A DNA stretch of 64,000 nt from Xenorhabdus stockiae (GTDB lineage: Bacteria; Pseudomonadota; Gammaproteobacteria; Enterobacterales; Enterobacteriaceae). The DNA lies in contig NZ_NJAJ01000013.1 in NCBI RefSeq assembly GCF_002632825.1, positions 1 to 64,000 of the forward strand. The letters are read 5' to 3'. Shown in pieces: positions 46,050 to 53,822 of this stretch. How positions within the stretch are numbered: position 1 is the first letter of the stretch; every line of letters starts with the position of its first letter. The notes beneath the pieces are model-generated. The model did no database searches and was not told the origin of the DNA. It saw nothing but the letters and a program-made list of their open reading frames with translations. The position numbers and the translations under genes are program-made.

Positions 46050-48212
46050 TTAGTTAAATATATTACCAATCCTATCAACTAAACCTAAGTATGCTGTTTT
46101 TAATTTGCGTAATTGGTAAGCATCTGTATATTTCCAGTCAGGGCTCCAATTCTCGCTACTAAAACTACACATATTTAATTCACCAAGCTCTTTTTGCAAT
46201 TCCTCGATTTGTTGATGGACAGAAGTACTTGAAGCAAGGCTCTTGCCCATCCCTTGACCGTTCCAGCGGATATTAGTTGCGGCGGAATACGGGATCGGGA
46301 TAAGTACTGAGTCACCATTGACCAATGTTTCGTTATTCATATCAGGTTGGAATTTCATTGCAGTAATTCCACCTTTGGTAAATGTGACTTCATTATTCAG
46401 GGTATTTTTTAAGAGCATAGATGATGGACCAAAGGCATAAATATCACCATTTGAGTCCAACATGGGTAATACTTTCATAAATGAACTGAATGCGCTGTAA
46501 TTATGTCCACCATAAGTACAATTATCTGTTTTATAAATAGCTTCTGGATAAGGATATGGTTTAACCCGGTCGATTTCTGTTGTGACTGAGCGTTTACCAT
46601 TGATTAGTAACCCCAGCCCCAATTCAGCGTTGCGTAAGAATTTTAATTCGTTCCACTTTTTGTATATTGCTTGTGCTTCTGTACTTAAAGAATCGAAGGT
46701 TTTCTGAATTGCATCGTCCCGATCTAACATATCTTTCAATTTCGCTAATGCAGAACTAAAAGAATCAGCTAACTGTGATGCTGAACTGAGATGGAAATCC
46801 TCAAGATTAAGTTTGCAAGAGTCCAGTGTGTAATAAATATTACTTAATGCAGCCAGATCCTGTAGCATGCAGCGCATTCTCAATAATACTTCGGCGCTGG
46901 CAGTATCAGAAATTTCATTTATATACCCCATTGACATCCAAGGGAATATATCTGACCAGTTGAGTATCCATACCCCTAAAACAGCATGGTCGGTAGATGT
47001 CGATTTAGAAATTGATGATGCACTTTTTACTGTGCTTTTAGGGGATAACTGAACAATTTTACCGTGATAATTTTCGTTAGAAAAAACATCAAGACGATTA
47101 TTTTTTAGTGTCTCAGATAGTTGTTCGAGGGCTTCTAACTTATTTTTCTGTTTGGCATATTCTTTAAATTTTTCAAGCGTCAGGCTGCTATTTGTTTTTT
47201 TCGCTTCTTCATAACCGGATGCAACGGAAAATTCTTCCGTTTCACCTAATTGCCCTATCTTTTCAAGCTTGTCTTTAGTTTCTTTATCTTCTGTAGGCCG
47301 GATAAAATCAGGAATTGTTGGTGGAGCAGAAACTGAGCTGACTGTGGGGGCACGATCCAATAACTGAATATCAGCAATTTCATTGAATGCTTTACCTGAT
47401 ACTACATCAAACCACTTATTTACCTGTTCTTCTACGCAACCACCACTAATCCATGCGCTACAATCAGCGCTGACAGTAGAGTTTGCATCTGTCTGCCCAC
47501 CATTATAAGACTGCTTTACTGAAACGGTTGTACCAATGCCGGAGTAAGCAAACTCGGCATTTTCTCCATATTTCCAGTTATTTTCATAGCTGCTACTGCT
47601 CATTTTCATGGAAACAGTACCTAAACCTCCCCAAATAACGCCTACAACCAGACCGTCACCATACGCGCTGGAGAATTCCTGAAGAGATTTCAGCCAGTCT
47701 TTCATCAGATCTTCTTTTATACTATCTGATTGTTGATAATTGATATTATTAACAGTTTCTCTTTGTTTAAGATATTGTTTTACAGCGTTAAATTTATCCA
47801 GTACTTTCAGGGCAAGATTTTTCGGGCCACGGCTTAATGAATTAAGAATATCCTCCGCAGTTAAATCATCAAAATTGATATATTCAATTCCTGAGATCAT
47901 GGAAATATTATAATCCACATTGATTGATTTACTGCTTGATGCTGTAGCATTTCCTACATATGTAGAGAGTGAAGAAGTAAACTTTGCAACACCTGAAATA
48001 CCATAAGAGCCAGATACACCCAATGTTCCCTCATTGAGCTTATCTGAATAGACATACTGACTTTGCCCTGTCATATATTTTTCTATTTCTTTTTGTGTGA
48101 CTATCTTTGTAATATTGGAATTAATTATTGAAGGGCTAAAATTATTACCTAAAACGGTTGAACCTACACTAACCCCCGTAAAGGGGTTAGTAATGCCTTT
48201 CTGGACATTCAT
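46050..48212 (-). CDS. MACPF-like pore-forming protein, partner of the aegerolysin
   Basis: 720 residues, no signal peptide. Residues 184-196 read YGDGLVVGVIWGG, which keeps the exact spacing of the MACPF signature Y-G-[TS]-H-[FY]-x6-G-G but has Asp-Gly in place of Thr-His. The Ser/Gly/Thr-rich stretch before it (about 60-110) and the beta-rich segment after it (198-240) fit the strands and first membrane-inserting cluster of such proteins. Residues 300-400 form a charged helical linker; 400-720 are unrecognised. The gene starts 25 bases after the aegerolysin gene, with a clear ribosome site (CGGAGTAA). Aegerolysin plus MACPF is the known two-part pore design of pleurotolysin A/B, and the sizes (about 16 and 78 kDa) also resemble the Alcaligenes AfIP-1A/1B insecticidal pair as I recall it. 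The pore-forming role is inferred. Confidence 0.65.
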   Translation of the reverse strand: MNVQKGITNPFTGVSVGSTVLGNNFSPSIINSNITKIVTQKEIEKYMTGQSQYVYSDKLNEGTLGVSGSYGISGVAKFTSSLSTYVGNATASSSKSINVDYNISMISGIEYINFDDLTAEDILNSLSRGPKNLALKVLDKFNAVKQYLKQRETVNNINYQQSDSIKEDLMKDWLKSLQEFSSAYGDGLVVGVIWGGLGTVSMKMSSSSYENNWKYGENAEFAYSGIGTTVSVKQSYNGGQTDANSTVSADCSAWISGGCVEEQVNKWFDVVSGKAFNEIADIQLLDRAPTVSSVSAPPTIPDFIRPTEDKETKDKLEKIGQLGETEEFSVASGYEEAKKTNSSLTLEKFKEYAKQKNKLEALEQLSETLKNNRLDVFSNENYHGKIVQLSPKSTVKSASSISKSTSTDHAVLGVWILNWSDIFPWMSMGYINEISDTASAEVLLRMRCMLQDLAALSNIYYTLDSCKLNLEDFHLSSASQLADSFSSALAKLKDMLDRDDAIQKTFDSLSTEAQAIYKKWNELKFLRNAELGLGLLINGKRSVTTEIDRVKPYPYPEAIYKTDNCTYGGHNYSAFSSFMKVLPMLDSNGDIYAFGPSSMLLKNTLNNEVTFTKGGITAMKFQPDMNNETLVNGDSVLIPIPYSAATNIRWNGQGMGKSLASSTSVHQQIEELQKELGELNMCSFSSENWSPDWKYTDAYQLRKLKTAYLGLVDRIGNIFN

Positions 48213-48237
48213 TTGATTACTCCGGTAATATAATTTA

Positions 48238-48663
48238 TTATCTAACTTTTATACATATTATATTTATGTTTCCTAATGCACCGCTTTCGTAATTGCCACC
48301 TGTTTTATTTAATTTATAATTTGTATTACTTGTGGGTTTGAAATCATCTTTATTCTTTTTGCTCCCCCACGGGCAATCCCAATAATATTTAGCCAGTTCG
48401 ATATCACCATCATACAGTTTGAATTCACCTTCTGTGCCACTGGATGCGTTTGCACGCCCAGAAGAACATATCCTGTATGAAGTTCCTGCTGGGATTACAT
48501 GTCCCTCTATGTCAGATATTTTTACTTCACTACCTTTGTTACCCGGTTTGTGGAATTTACCCCATTTAAGGCTGACACCTTTTACTGTTACATTCATATT
48601 TTCTGCGAATATTTCAATATCAACCCATTGAGCTTCAGCACGTACTTCATTTTCTTGTGACAT
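48238..48663 (-). CDS. aegerolysin-family protein
   Basis: A 141-residue single-domain beta-sandwich protein of the aegerolysin family (ostreolysin, pleurotolysin A, Cry34-like). Diagnostic stretches: RAEAQWVDIEI at 8-18, VSLKWGKFHKPGNKGSEV near 30, ICSSGRANASSGTEGEF near 67, the YYWDCPWGSKKN block near 92 and ESGALGNINI near 127. In fungi these proteins bind sphingolipid/cholesterol or ceramide-phosphoethanolamine membranes (the latter abundant in insects) and recruit a MACPF partner. The protein has no signal peptide, as is usual for the family. A ribosome site AAAGGA lies 6 bases before the ATG. It is the first gene of a two-gene operon with the MACPF-like gene. The identification is strong; the lipid target is unknown. 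Confidence 0.92.
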   Translation of the reverse strand: MSQENEVRAEAQWVDIEIFAENMNVTVKGVSLKWGKFHKPGNKGSEVKISDIEGHVIPAGTSYRICSSGRANASSGTEGEFKLYDGDIELAKYYWDCPWGSKKNKDDFKPTSNTNYKLNKTGGNYESGALGNINIICIKVR

Positions 48664-49084
48664 AAAAAATCCTTTGTTGTTAATTAATATAAAAGTGTTA
48701 TCTATATAACTTGATGGATATTCATTTTTATATATTTAAACTATTTTTCTTCAGATTATAAATATCAACTTTTATCGATTTTAAGAGTTTTTATGATGTA
48801 ACAAGAAAGGATTGTTGAGAATAAGGAAGGTAATATAAAATTTAATTATCAGGTAAATTAAAATAATATTTTTAATGATCGTATGTTTATAAAATAGTAA
48901 GCGGCGAAGAAAAAATAAATTGAAAAACGAAATGTATATGATAGCTAAATATTTAGCCAGTAGTAAAAAGAGGGTTTTGGTAATAATTTTTAGTGCGGCG
49001 CTGAATTTGTTTATGATATCAACGCCGCCTTCATATTAAAACTCGTCAGTTACGAGTTGTTCCACTGAAGTGGAAGGAGGATAG
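48664..49084. other. region between ychF and the aegerolysin gene
   Basis: AT-rich and non-coding. The right end holds the ychF terminator(s): hairpins at 49036-49058 and 49060-49075, and a wider GCGGCG...CGCCGC pair at about 48994-49029. The left part must carry the aegerolysin promoter. This is the boundary between the accessory region and the conserved core. Confidence 0.5.
49036..49058 (-). terminator. terminator of ychF
   Basis: On the minus strand AACTCG, a 7-base loop and CGAGTT are followed by TTAAT. A second palindrome (TTCCAC-TTCA-GTGGAA, 49060-49075) precedes it directly after the ychF stop. Confidence 0.65.
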
Positions 49085-50176
49085 TTACACGTTAAACAGG
49101 AAATTCATTACATCGCCATCTTTAACGATATACTCTTTTCCTTCTGCACGCATTTTACCCGCTTCTTTTGCACCTTGTTCACCTTTATAGGTGATGAAAT
49201 CTTCAAATGCGATAGTCTGGGCACGGATAAATCCTTTTTCAAAATCAGTGTGGATTTTACCCGCCGCTTGTGGTGCGGTTGCGCCTACCGGAATTGTCCA
49301 TGCGCGGACTTCTTTCACACCCGCGGTGAAATAGGTTTGCAGATTCAACAGTTCGTACCCGGCGCGAATAACACGGTTCAGGCCCGGTTCTTCCAGCCCC
49401 ATTTCAGCCATGAATTCTTCACGGTCTTCATCTTCCAGTTCTGCGATATCTGCTTCAATTGCAGCGCAAACAGGAACAACCACAGAGCCTTCTTTCGCAG
49501 CAATAGCACGAACGGTGTCAAGATGTGGGTTATTTTCAAAACCATCTTCATTGACGTTAGCAATGTACATTGTTGGTTTCAGGGTCAGGAAGCTCAGGTA
49601 ACGAATAGCGGCTTTTTCTTCCACACTCAGATCTAAAGCACGCAACATGCCTGCCTGCTCAAGGTGTGGGAGACATTTTTCCAGCGCGGCTAATTCAGTT
49701 TTAGCGTCTTTATCGCCACCTTTGGCTTTTTTCTGGACGCGCTGGATAGCACGCTCACAGGTTTCCAGATCTGACAGGGCCAGTTCAGTATTGATAACAT
49801 CAATATCAGCCGCAGGATCAACCTGACCGGAAACGTGAATGATATTGTCATTGTCGAAGCAACGTACAACGTGCCCAATCGCTTCAGTTTCACGTATGTT
49901 GGTCAGGAACTGGTTACCCAGACCTTCGCCTTTTGACGCACCTTTTACCAGACCGGCAATATCCACAAATTCCATTGTGGTTGGCAAAATGCGCTGTGGT
50001 TTAACAATTTCAGCCAGCTTGTCGAGACGTGGATCCGGCATCGGAACAACACCGGTATTTGGCTCGATAGTGCAGAAAGGGAAGTTTGCTGCTTCGATAC
50101 CTGCTTTGGTCAGCGCATTGAATAATGTAGATTTCCCGACGTTAGGCAGGCCAACGATACCGCATTTGAATCCCAT
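49085..50176 (-). CDS. ychF: ribosome-associated ATPase/GTPase YchF (OLA1 family)
   Basis: 363 residues, the normal length. Nucleotide-binding motifs: [12 protein letters not shown] at 9-20, [21 protein letters not shown] near 71-91, and the NVNED motif that makes the family prefer ATP. The C-terminal TGS domain carries [23 protein letters not shown]. In E. coli YchF binds ribosomes and affects oxidative-stress responses. It follows pth (145 bases), the same pth-ychF order as in E. coli. Confidence 0.96.
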   Translation of the reverse strand: MGFKCGIVGLPNVGKSTLFNALTKAGIEAANFPFCTIEPNTGVVPMPDPRLDKLAEIVKPQRILPTTMEFVDIAGLVKGASKGEGLGNQFLTNIRETEAIGHVVRCFDNDNIIHVSGQVDPAADIDVINTELALSDLETCERAIQRVQKKAKGGDKDAKTELAALEKCLPHLEQAGMLRALDLSVEEKAAIRYLSFLTLKPTMYIANVNEDGFENNPHLDTVRAIAAKEGSVVVPVCAAIEADIAELEDEDREEFMAEMGLEEPGLNRVIRAGYELLNLQTYFTAGVKEVRAWTIPVGATAPQAAGKIHTDFEKGFIRAQTIAFEDFITYKGEQGAKEAGKMRAEGKEYIVKDGDVMNFLFNV

Positions 50177-50321
50177 AAATTTATCACCTTTGATTACTTA
50201 TACACCAACAATGAATATGGCCCTTTGTCTGGCTGGAAAGCCATAGAGCATAGCCTGCTGGTGAGTTATATAAAATTGGCGCTATTATACACGCAATAGC
50301 ATCACGTGCCATGTACTCCAG

Positions 50322-50912
50322 TCAGGCACTGGCTTTAAATGCGTGCAGGCGGTTAATGGCTTTGCTCATGCCATCTTTCATAAGAATATCAGTACAGCTT
50401 AATGCTTCTGCGATAGCATCATCAATCAGCTTTTGTTCACTGACAGGTGGCTTGCCAAGTACAAATCCCACAACTTTGTTTTTATCACCCGGATGGCCGA
50501 TGCCAATTCTCAGACGATGGAAATTAGGATTATTACCAAATTTGTTCTGGATATCTTTTAGTCCGTTATGCCCGCCATTACTGCCGCCCAGCTTCATTTT
50601 TGCCACACCCGGCGGGAGATCAAGCTCATCATGCGCAACCAGAATTTCATCCGGCTGAATACGGTAAAATCCGGCCAGGGCAAGAACAGACTTACCACTG
50701 AGGTTCATGAATGTCGTTGGCACCAGTAGGCGGACATCTTGCCCGTTCATATTAATGCGAGCGGTATAACCGAAAAATTTACTTTCTTCTTTTAAGGACT
50801 GGTTATGGCGCTGTGCTAATAAATCGACAAACCATGCTCCTGCATTATGACGGGTCTGAGCATATTCAGCCCCGGGGTTTGCCAGACCAACGATTAATTT
50901 TATGTTACTCAC
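50322..50912 (-). CDS. pth: peptidyl-tRNA hydrolase
   Basis: A 196-residue hydrolase that frees tRNA from prematurely released peptidyl-tRNA. [18 protein letters not shown] at 8-25 contains the catalytic His (H22), with FMNLSG near 68, DELDLPPG near 95, GGHNGLKDI near 112 and [10 protein letters not shown] near 131. The length is usual for the family. It is divergent from ychH, as in E. coli. Confidence 0.97.
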   Translation of the reverse strand: MSNIKLIVGLANPGAEYAQTRHNAGAWFVDLLAQRHNQSLKEESKFFGYTARINMNGQDVRLLVPTTFMNLSGKSVLALAGFYRIQPDEILVAHDELDLPPGVAKMKLGGSNGGHNGLKDIQNKFGNNPNFHRLRIGIGHPGDKNKVVGFVLGKPPVSEQKLIDDAIAEALSCTDILMKDGMSKAINRLHAFKASA

Positions 50913-51173
50913 AGTTTGGTTTCGCTTATTGGCATTAATGTATTAAAAAAAGAGGCCTAGTTTACCTGCCTCAGAGCTTGAGTACAAAATTGATTATGAT
51001 ATTAGATAATAGGATGTCGGTATTAAAAATAAGTGAAAATTTGTACAGCTTGTGATCACCGGCGCAATAACCTTTTTAATACTATGGCTATAATAACTAG
51101 GAGGCATCCGCTTTCGTGCTTTTGAGTTCGTTTGTAAACAAATTACGTTCACAAAAAGTATTGGAGGTTGGCT

Positions 51174-51452
51174 ATGGGACGTAAAAAAGCGTTTATTCTG
51201 GGCAATATTTTTATGGGATTAGGCATGGCTGGGATGCTTATTAGTCTAGCCTATGTTTTGCTCAGCCATATATTTGGTATTAAGGAATCTGAATTTTTTG
51301 CGGGAGTTGCACTGGTAGGGTTATTTGTCGGTGCACTTATTTGGTTGGGTGGCGCTAGTCTTGGAGGACGGGAGCATATTACGGATAAGTATTGGTGGTT
51401 GAAAAATTATGATGAGCGCTATCGTCGCAAAAAACAACATAAACATTCGTGA
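51174..51452 (+). CDS. ychH: YchH-type small inner-membrane protein
   Basis: 92 residues with two membrane helices (about 6-30 and 40-62) and a basic C-terminal tail ending KKQHKHS. DKYWWLKNYDERYRRKK matches the conserved YchH (DUF2583) end, and the length equals E. coli YchH. An in-frame TTG lies at 51168, but GGAGG at 51163-51167 is spaced for ATG 51174. In E. coli ychH is a stress- and CRP-linked gene of unclear function next to pth; that position is kept here. A TATAAT-like box lies near 51090. Confidence 0.9.
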   Translation: MGRKKAFILGNIFMGLGMAGMLISLAYVLLSHIFGIKESEFFAGVALVGLFVGALIWLGGASLGGREHITDKYWWLKNYDERYRRKKQHKHS

Positions 51453-51555
51453 TTTTATTAAGATATATTTATATTTTGATATAACGCTATCATTAGTATT
51501 GCACACAATATAAAACGGGTATTTTGTTAACTGGGTTATTCACGTATTTCATTTA

Positions 51556-51590
51556 TTTCAAGTTGCAGCGTTATCAGCTGCAACTTGAAA
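51556..51590. repeat. 13-bp-stem palindrome between ychH and the lipase gene
   Basis: TTTCAAGTTGCAG and CTGCAACTTGAAA form a perfect stem with a 9-base loop between two converging genes. It shares its core with the palindrome at 13198-13226. It may work as a two-way terminator, though T runs are lacking. Confidence 0.65.
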
Positions 51591-51601
51591 GGTAATGAAT
51601 C

Positions 51602-53554
51602 TTAGAATATTGCATTAATTCCCAGACTGAAATTATAGTTAGGCTCCTCACCGCTACCTTCATTACGGGTTACAGTAATAAAACTATGTAGGTTATTGAC
51701 TAGTCCCATATTCATCCCAAGGGTATATTGCCGCCAGTTTTTGCTCCGTTTACTACTTTCTATTACAAAGGAAGTTTTGGTGGCATTAATAGCACTGCGT
51801 ATTTTAGTAGTGAGATCCCCGAACTGGTGATTAAACTGAACAGCAGCATAAGGATTAAAGCGACCTAACTGAGTGTCTACACGCCAGCCCAGTGTACCAA
51901 CTTCAGACGTATATCTCTGACCAGAAAAGTGCATGGATGTACTGTTGTTTTCGTGTTCACGATAACCATTAACCTCACCTTTATCCCAGATAAACTGCAC
52001 AATCGGGCTGGTAGTGATGACTTCAGTAACAGGAATGTTCCAGTTGGCAGTAATGCGGGCACCCCATTGTTTACCCATTGTTGAGCCAATTTCTCTACGG
52101 GTAGCTTCACCAAGCTCAATATTACGGATCAGGCTGTCGTAATTTAGATGCGAATAATGGAGATCACCGCTCAGCCACGCGTTGTTATAGAGATTCCACA
52201 GTCCGTAAGCGATGACAGTATGTCCCAGTCCTTCATAAGTGTAGCTAGAAGCTAAAGTTCGTTCATCCTCGTAGTGAGAATAGAGCGCTCCCACTAATAG
52301 ATTATTTGTTAGCTGGTAGTCACTACCCAACGTAAAGGTATCATTACCGCTATGTGTATAACCGCCAAATACGCCGATTTTTCCCGGTGTATTACCGGCA
52401 TCGCGGAGCTGCTGTAAGTGGCCATCAAGGAATGAACGAACACCTTTGACCGGGAGTTGATTGACACTAGTTAGTGATGCCACAAGGAATGGTGCAGTAT
52501 AGATTGAGGTAATGTATTGACCGGTGACATGATGAACATATGGGGTTGGGTGGAAGCCATCAGAGAATAAGAATTTTTTGTCTTTATCAAAATTTGTATC
52601 TTGTGAAGAACACTTATCAGCAAGTATTCCCTGAGGGCAAGAGTAACCTAATGTATTCTGAATACCGTAGGCATAGGGATTTTCCATGACTTCGTGTAGT
52701 AGAGCATTAATATCAGCACGCAGGATATTGCCATGACTTTGACTGATTTTATCATCTACCTGTTGGTTATAACTATCAGTGAACCCGGAGGCTTCTTGGC
52801 GGTATGTGTTATAAAGATTCTCCAAAATATCTTTAGGTAGCCCAGATTCTTTTGCCAACTTTTCAAGGAGCTTATCTATTGCCATCTCACGGGCTTCACC
52901 GCTGGGAATATCGTGTTTGTTAATCTCCTTATGGATCTTTTCTAATATTTCTTTAATTTGTTTTGGCGTTTTGTTCAGGGTTGTTAATCCCTCTGTAATC
53001 AATTCTTCCATCATTTTGGGCGTTGTTCCCACATCAGGAACGGTTGGTACGATGATTAGCCCGGCTCCGGCTTTGACCAGAGTGTTGATTTGGTTTGATG
53101 TAGCATTTGCACTGGCATCAACAATTTCATGTGATTTTTTAGAATCATCCGAAATAATATTATAGGCTAGTAAAGCAGCAGTAATGTCATTACCACCGAC
53201 CCAATGAATATAGATACCATTTGGATCGGCTTTTCCTCCGTGTTGTTTAAGATAATTATCCAGCTGCTTTTCTGTTGTATCCTGGTGTTTTGGCATCGGC
53301 AGTGCGGTTGCACCGCCTTCAGCGTAGTTAGTTCCGTTTTTATTGGAAGGCGTTAAGTCTTTACCGGTAATGTGGCGGCTCACATATTCATCATACAGTT
53401 CACTATTTGCTCCGTCGGTTGTATAACGCCCGTTATTTCCGCCGTCACTCAGACTATCGCCGAAGACATAGGTAGTGTCATAAGCATAGGAATTTGTAAT
53501 GAAACTGGTTAAAAGTAGTGTTGTAGTTGATATTCCGAAAAGTACTTTTTTCAT
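51602..53554 (-). CDS. GDSL autotransporter lipase/esterase 1 (Lip-1-like)
   Basis: 650 residues: Sec signal peptide (about 1-24, ending NSYA), a GDSL hydrolase passenger (25 to about 365) and a C-terminal autotransporter barrel (about 385-650) ending in Phe (FSLGINAIF), as needed for outer-membrane insertion. Catalytic blocks: YVFGDSLSDGGN (nucleophile Ser), the HWVGGNDI block III and FSDGFHPTPYVHH (Asp, His). Length and layout match the Photorhabdus luminescens secreted lipase Lip-1 and EstA-type lipases. It acts at the cell surface on lipid esters. One Cys pair (YSCPQGILADKCSS) may form a disulfide. Last of three tandem paralogues; the ribosome site GGAG is about 9 bases before the ATG. 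Confidence 0.92.
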   Translation of the reverse strand: MKKVLFGISTTTLLLTSFITNSYAYDTTYVFGDSLSDGGNNGRYTTDGANSELYDEYVSRHITGKDLTPSNKNGTNYAEGGATALPMPKHQDTTEKQLDNYLKQHGGKADPNGIYIHWVGGNDITAALLAYNIISDDSKKSHEIVDASANATSNQINTLVKAGAGLIIVPTVPDVGTTPKMMEELITEGLTTLNKTPKQIKEILEKIHKEINKHDIPSGEAREMAIDKLLEKLAKESGLPKDILENLYNTYRQEASGFTDSYNQQVDDKISQSHGNILRADINALLHEVMENPYAYGIQNTLGYSCPQGILADKCSSQDTNFDKDKKFLFSDGFHPTPYVHHVTGQYITSIYTAPFLVASLTSVNQLPVKGVRSFLDGHLQQLRDAGNTPGKIGVFGGYTHSGNDTFTLGSDYQLTNNLLVGALYSHYEDERTLASSYTYEGLGHTVIAYGLWNLYNNAWLSGDLHYSHLNYDSLIRNIELGEATRREIGSTMGKQWGARITANWNIPVTEVITTSPIVQFIWDKGEVNGYREHENNSTSMHFSGQRYTSEVGTLGWRVDTQLGRFNPYAAVQFNHQFGDLTTKIRSAINATKTSFVIESSKRSKNWRQYTLGMNMGLVNNLHSFITVTRNEGSGEEPNYNFSLGINAIF

Positions 53555-53737
53555 TGGAGTTCTCCAGAGAACGTAGCCATTGCTTTCCTCTCAGCTCTTA
53601 TCCTCCGATATGGTTGGATTAAGAGTTGATTCCTTATATTCCCTGATAATTTCAATACGATATTACTTCTGGTTACTTATACGAAAAATCAACGTGATGC
53701 GGATGTATGTATATAGAAAGAGAAAATGTGACGGAAT

Positions 53738-53779
53738 AAAGAAAAGCGCAAGGGAGAGTTTATTTTCCTTTGCGCTTTA
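53738..53779 (-). terminator. terminator of autotransporter 2
   Basis: On the minus strand AAAGCGCAA...TTGCGCTTTT is followed by CTTTATT; the plus-strand reading is also T-rich, so it may work both ways. It lies about 44 bases after the stop of the second lipase gene. Confidence 0.7.
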
Positions 53780-53822
53780 TTTTGCTTGTTGTTTTTTTAG
53801 CGTTATTTTTTACGACATCAAA

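Noticed and set aside
42391-48663. The C39/HlyD exporter as the secretion route for the aegerolysin/MACPF pair
   Set aside because: Neither toxin has a double-glycine leader or glycine-rich RTX repeats, and a hairpin separates the two transcription units. The nearby 71-residue precursor is a much better cargo.
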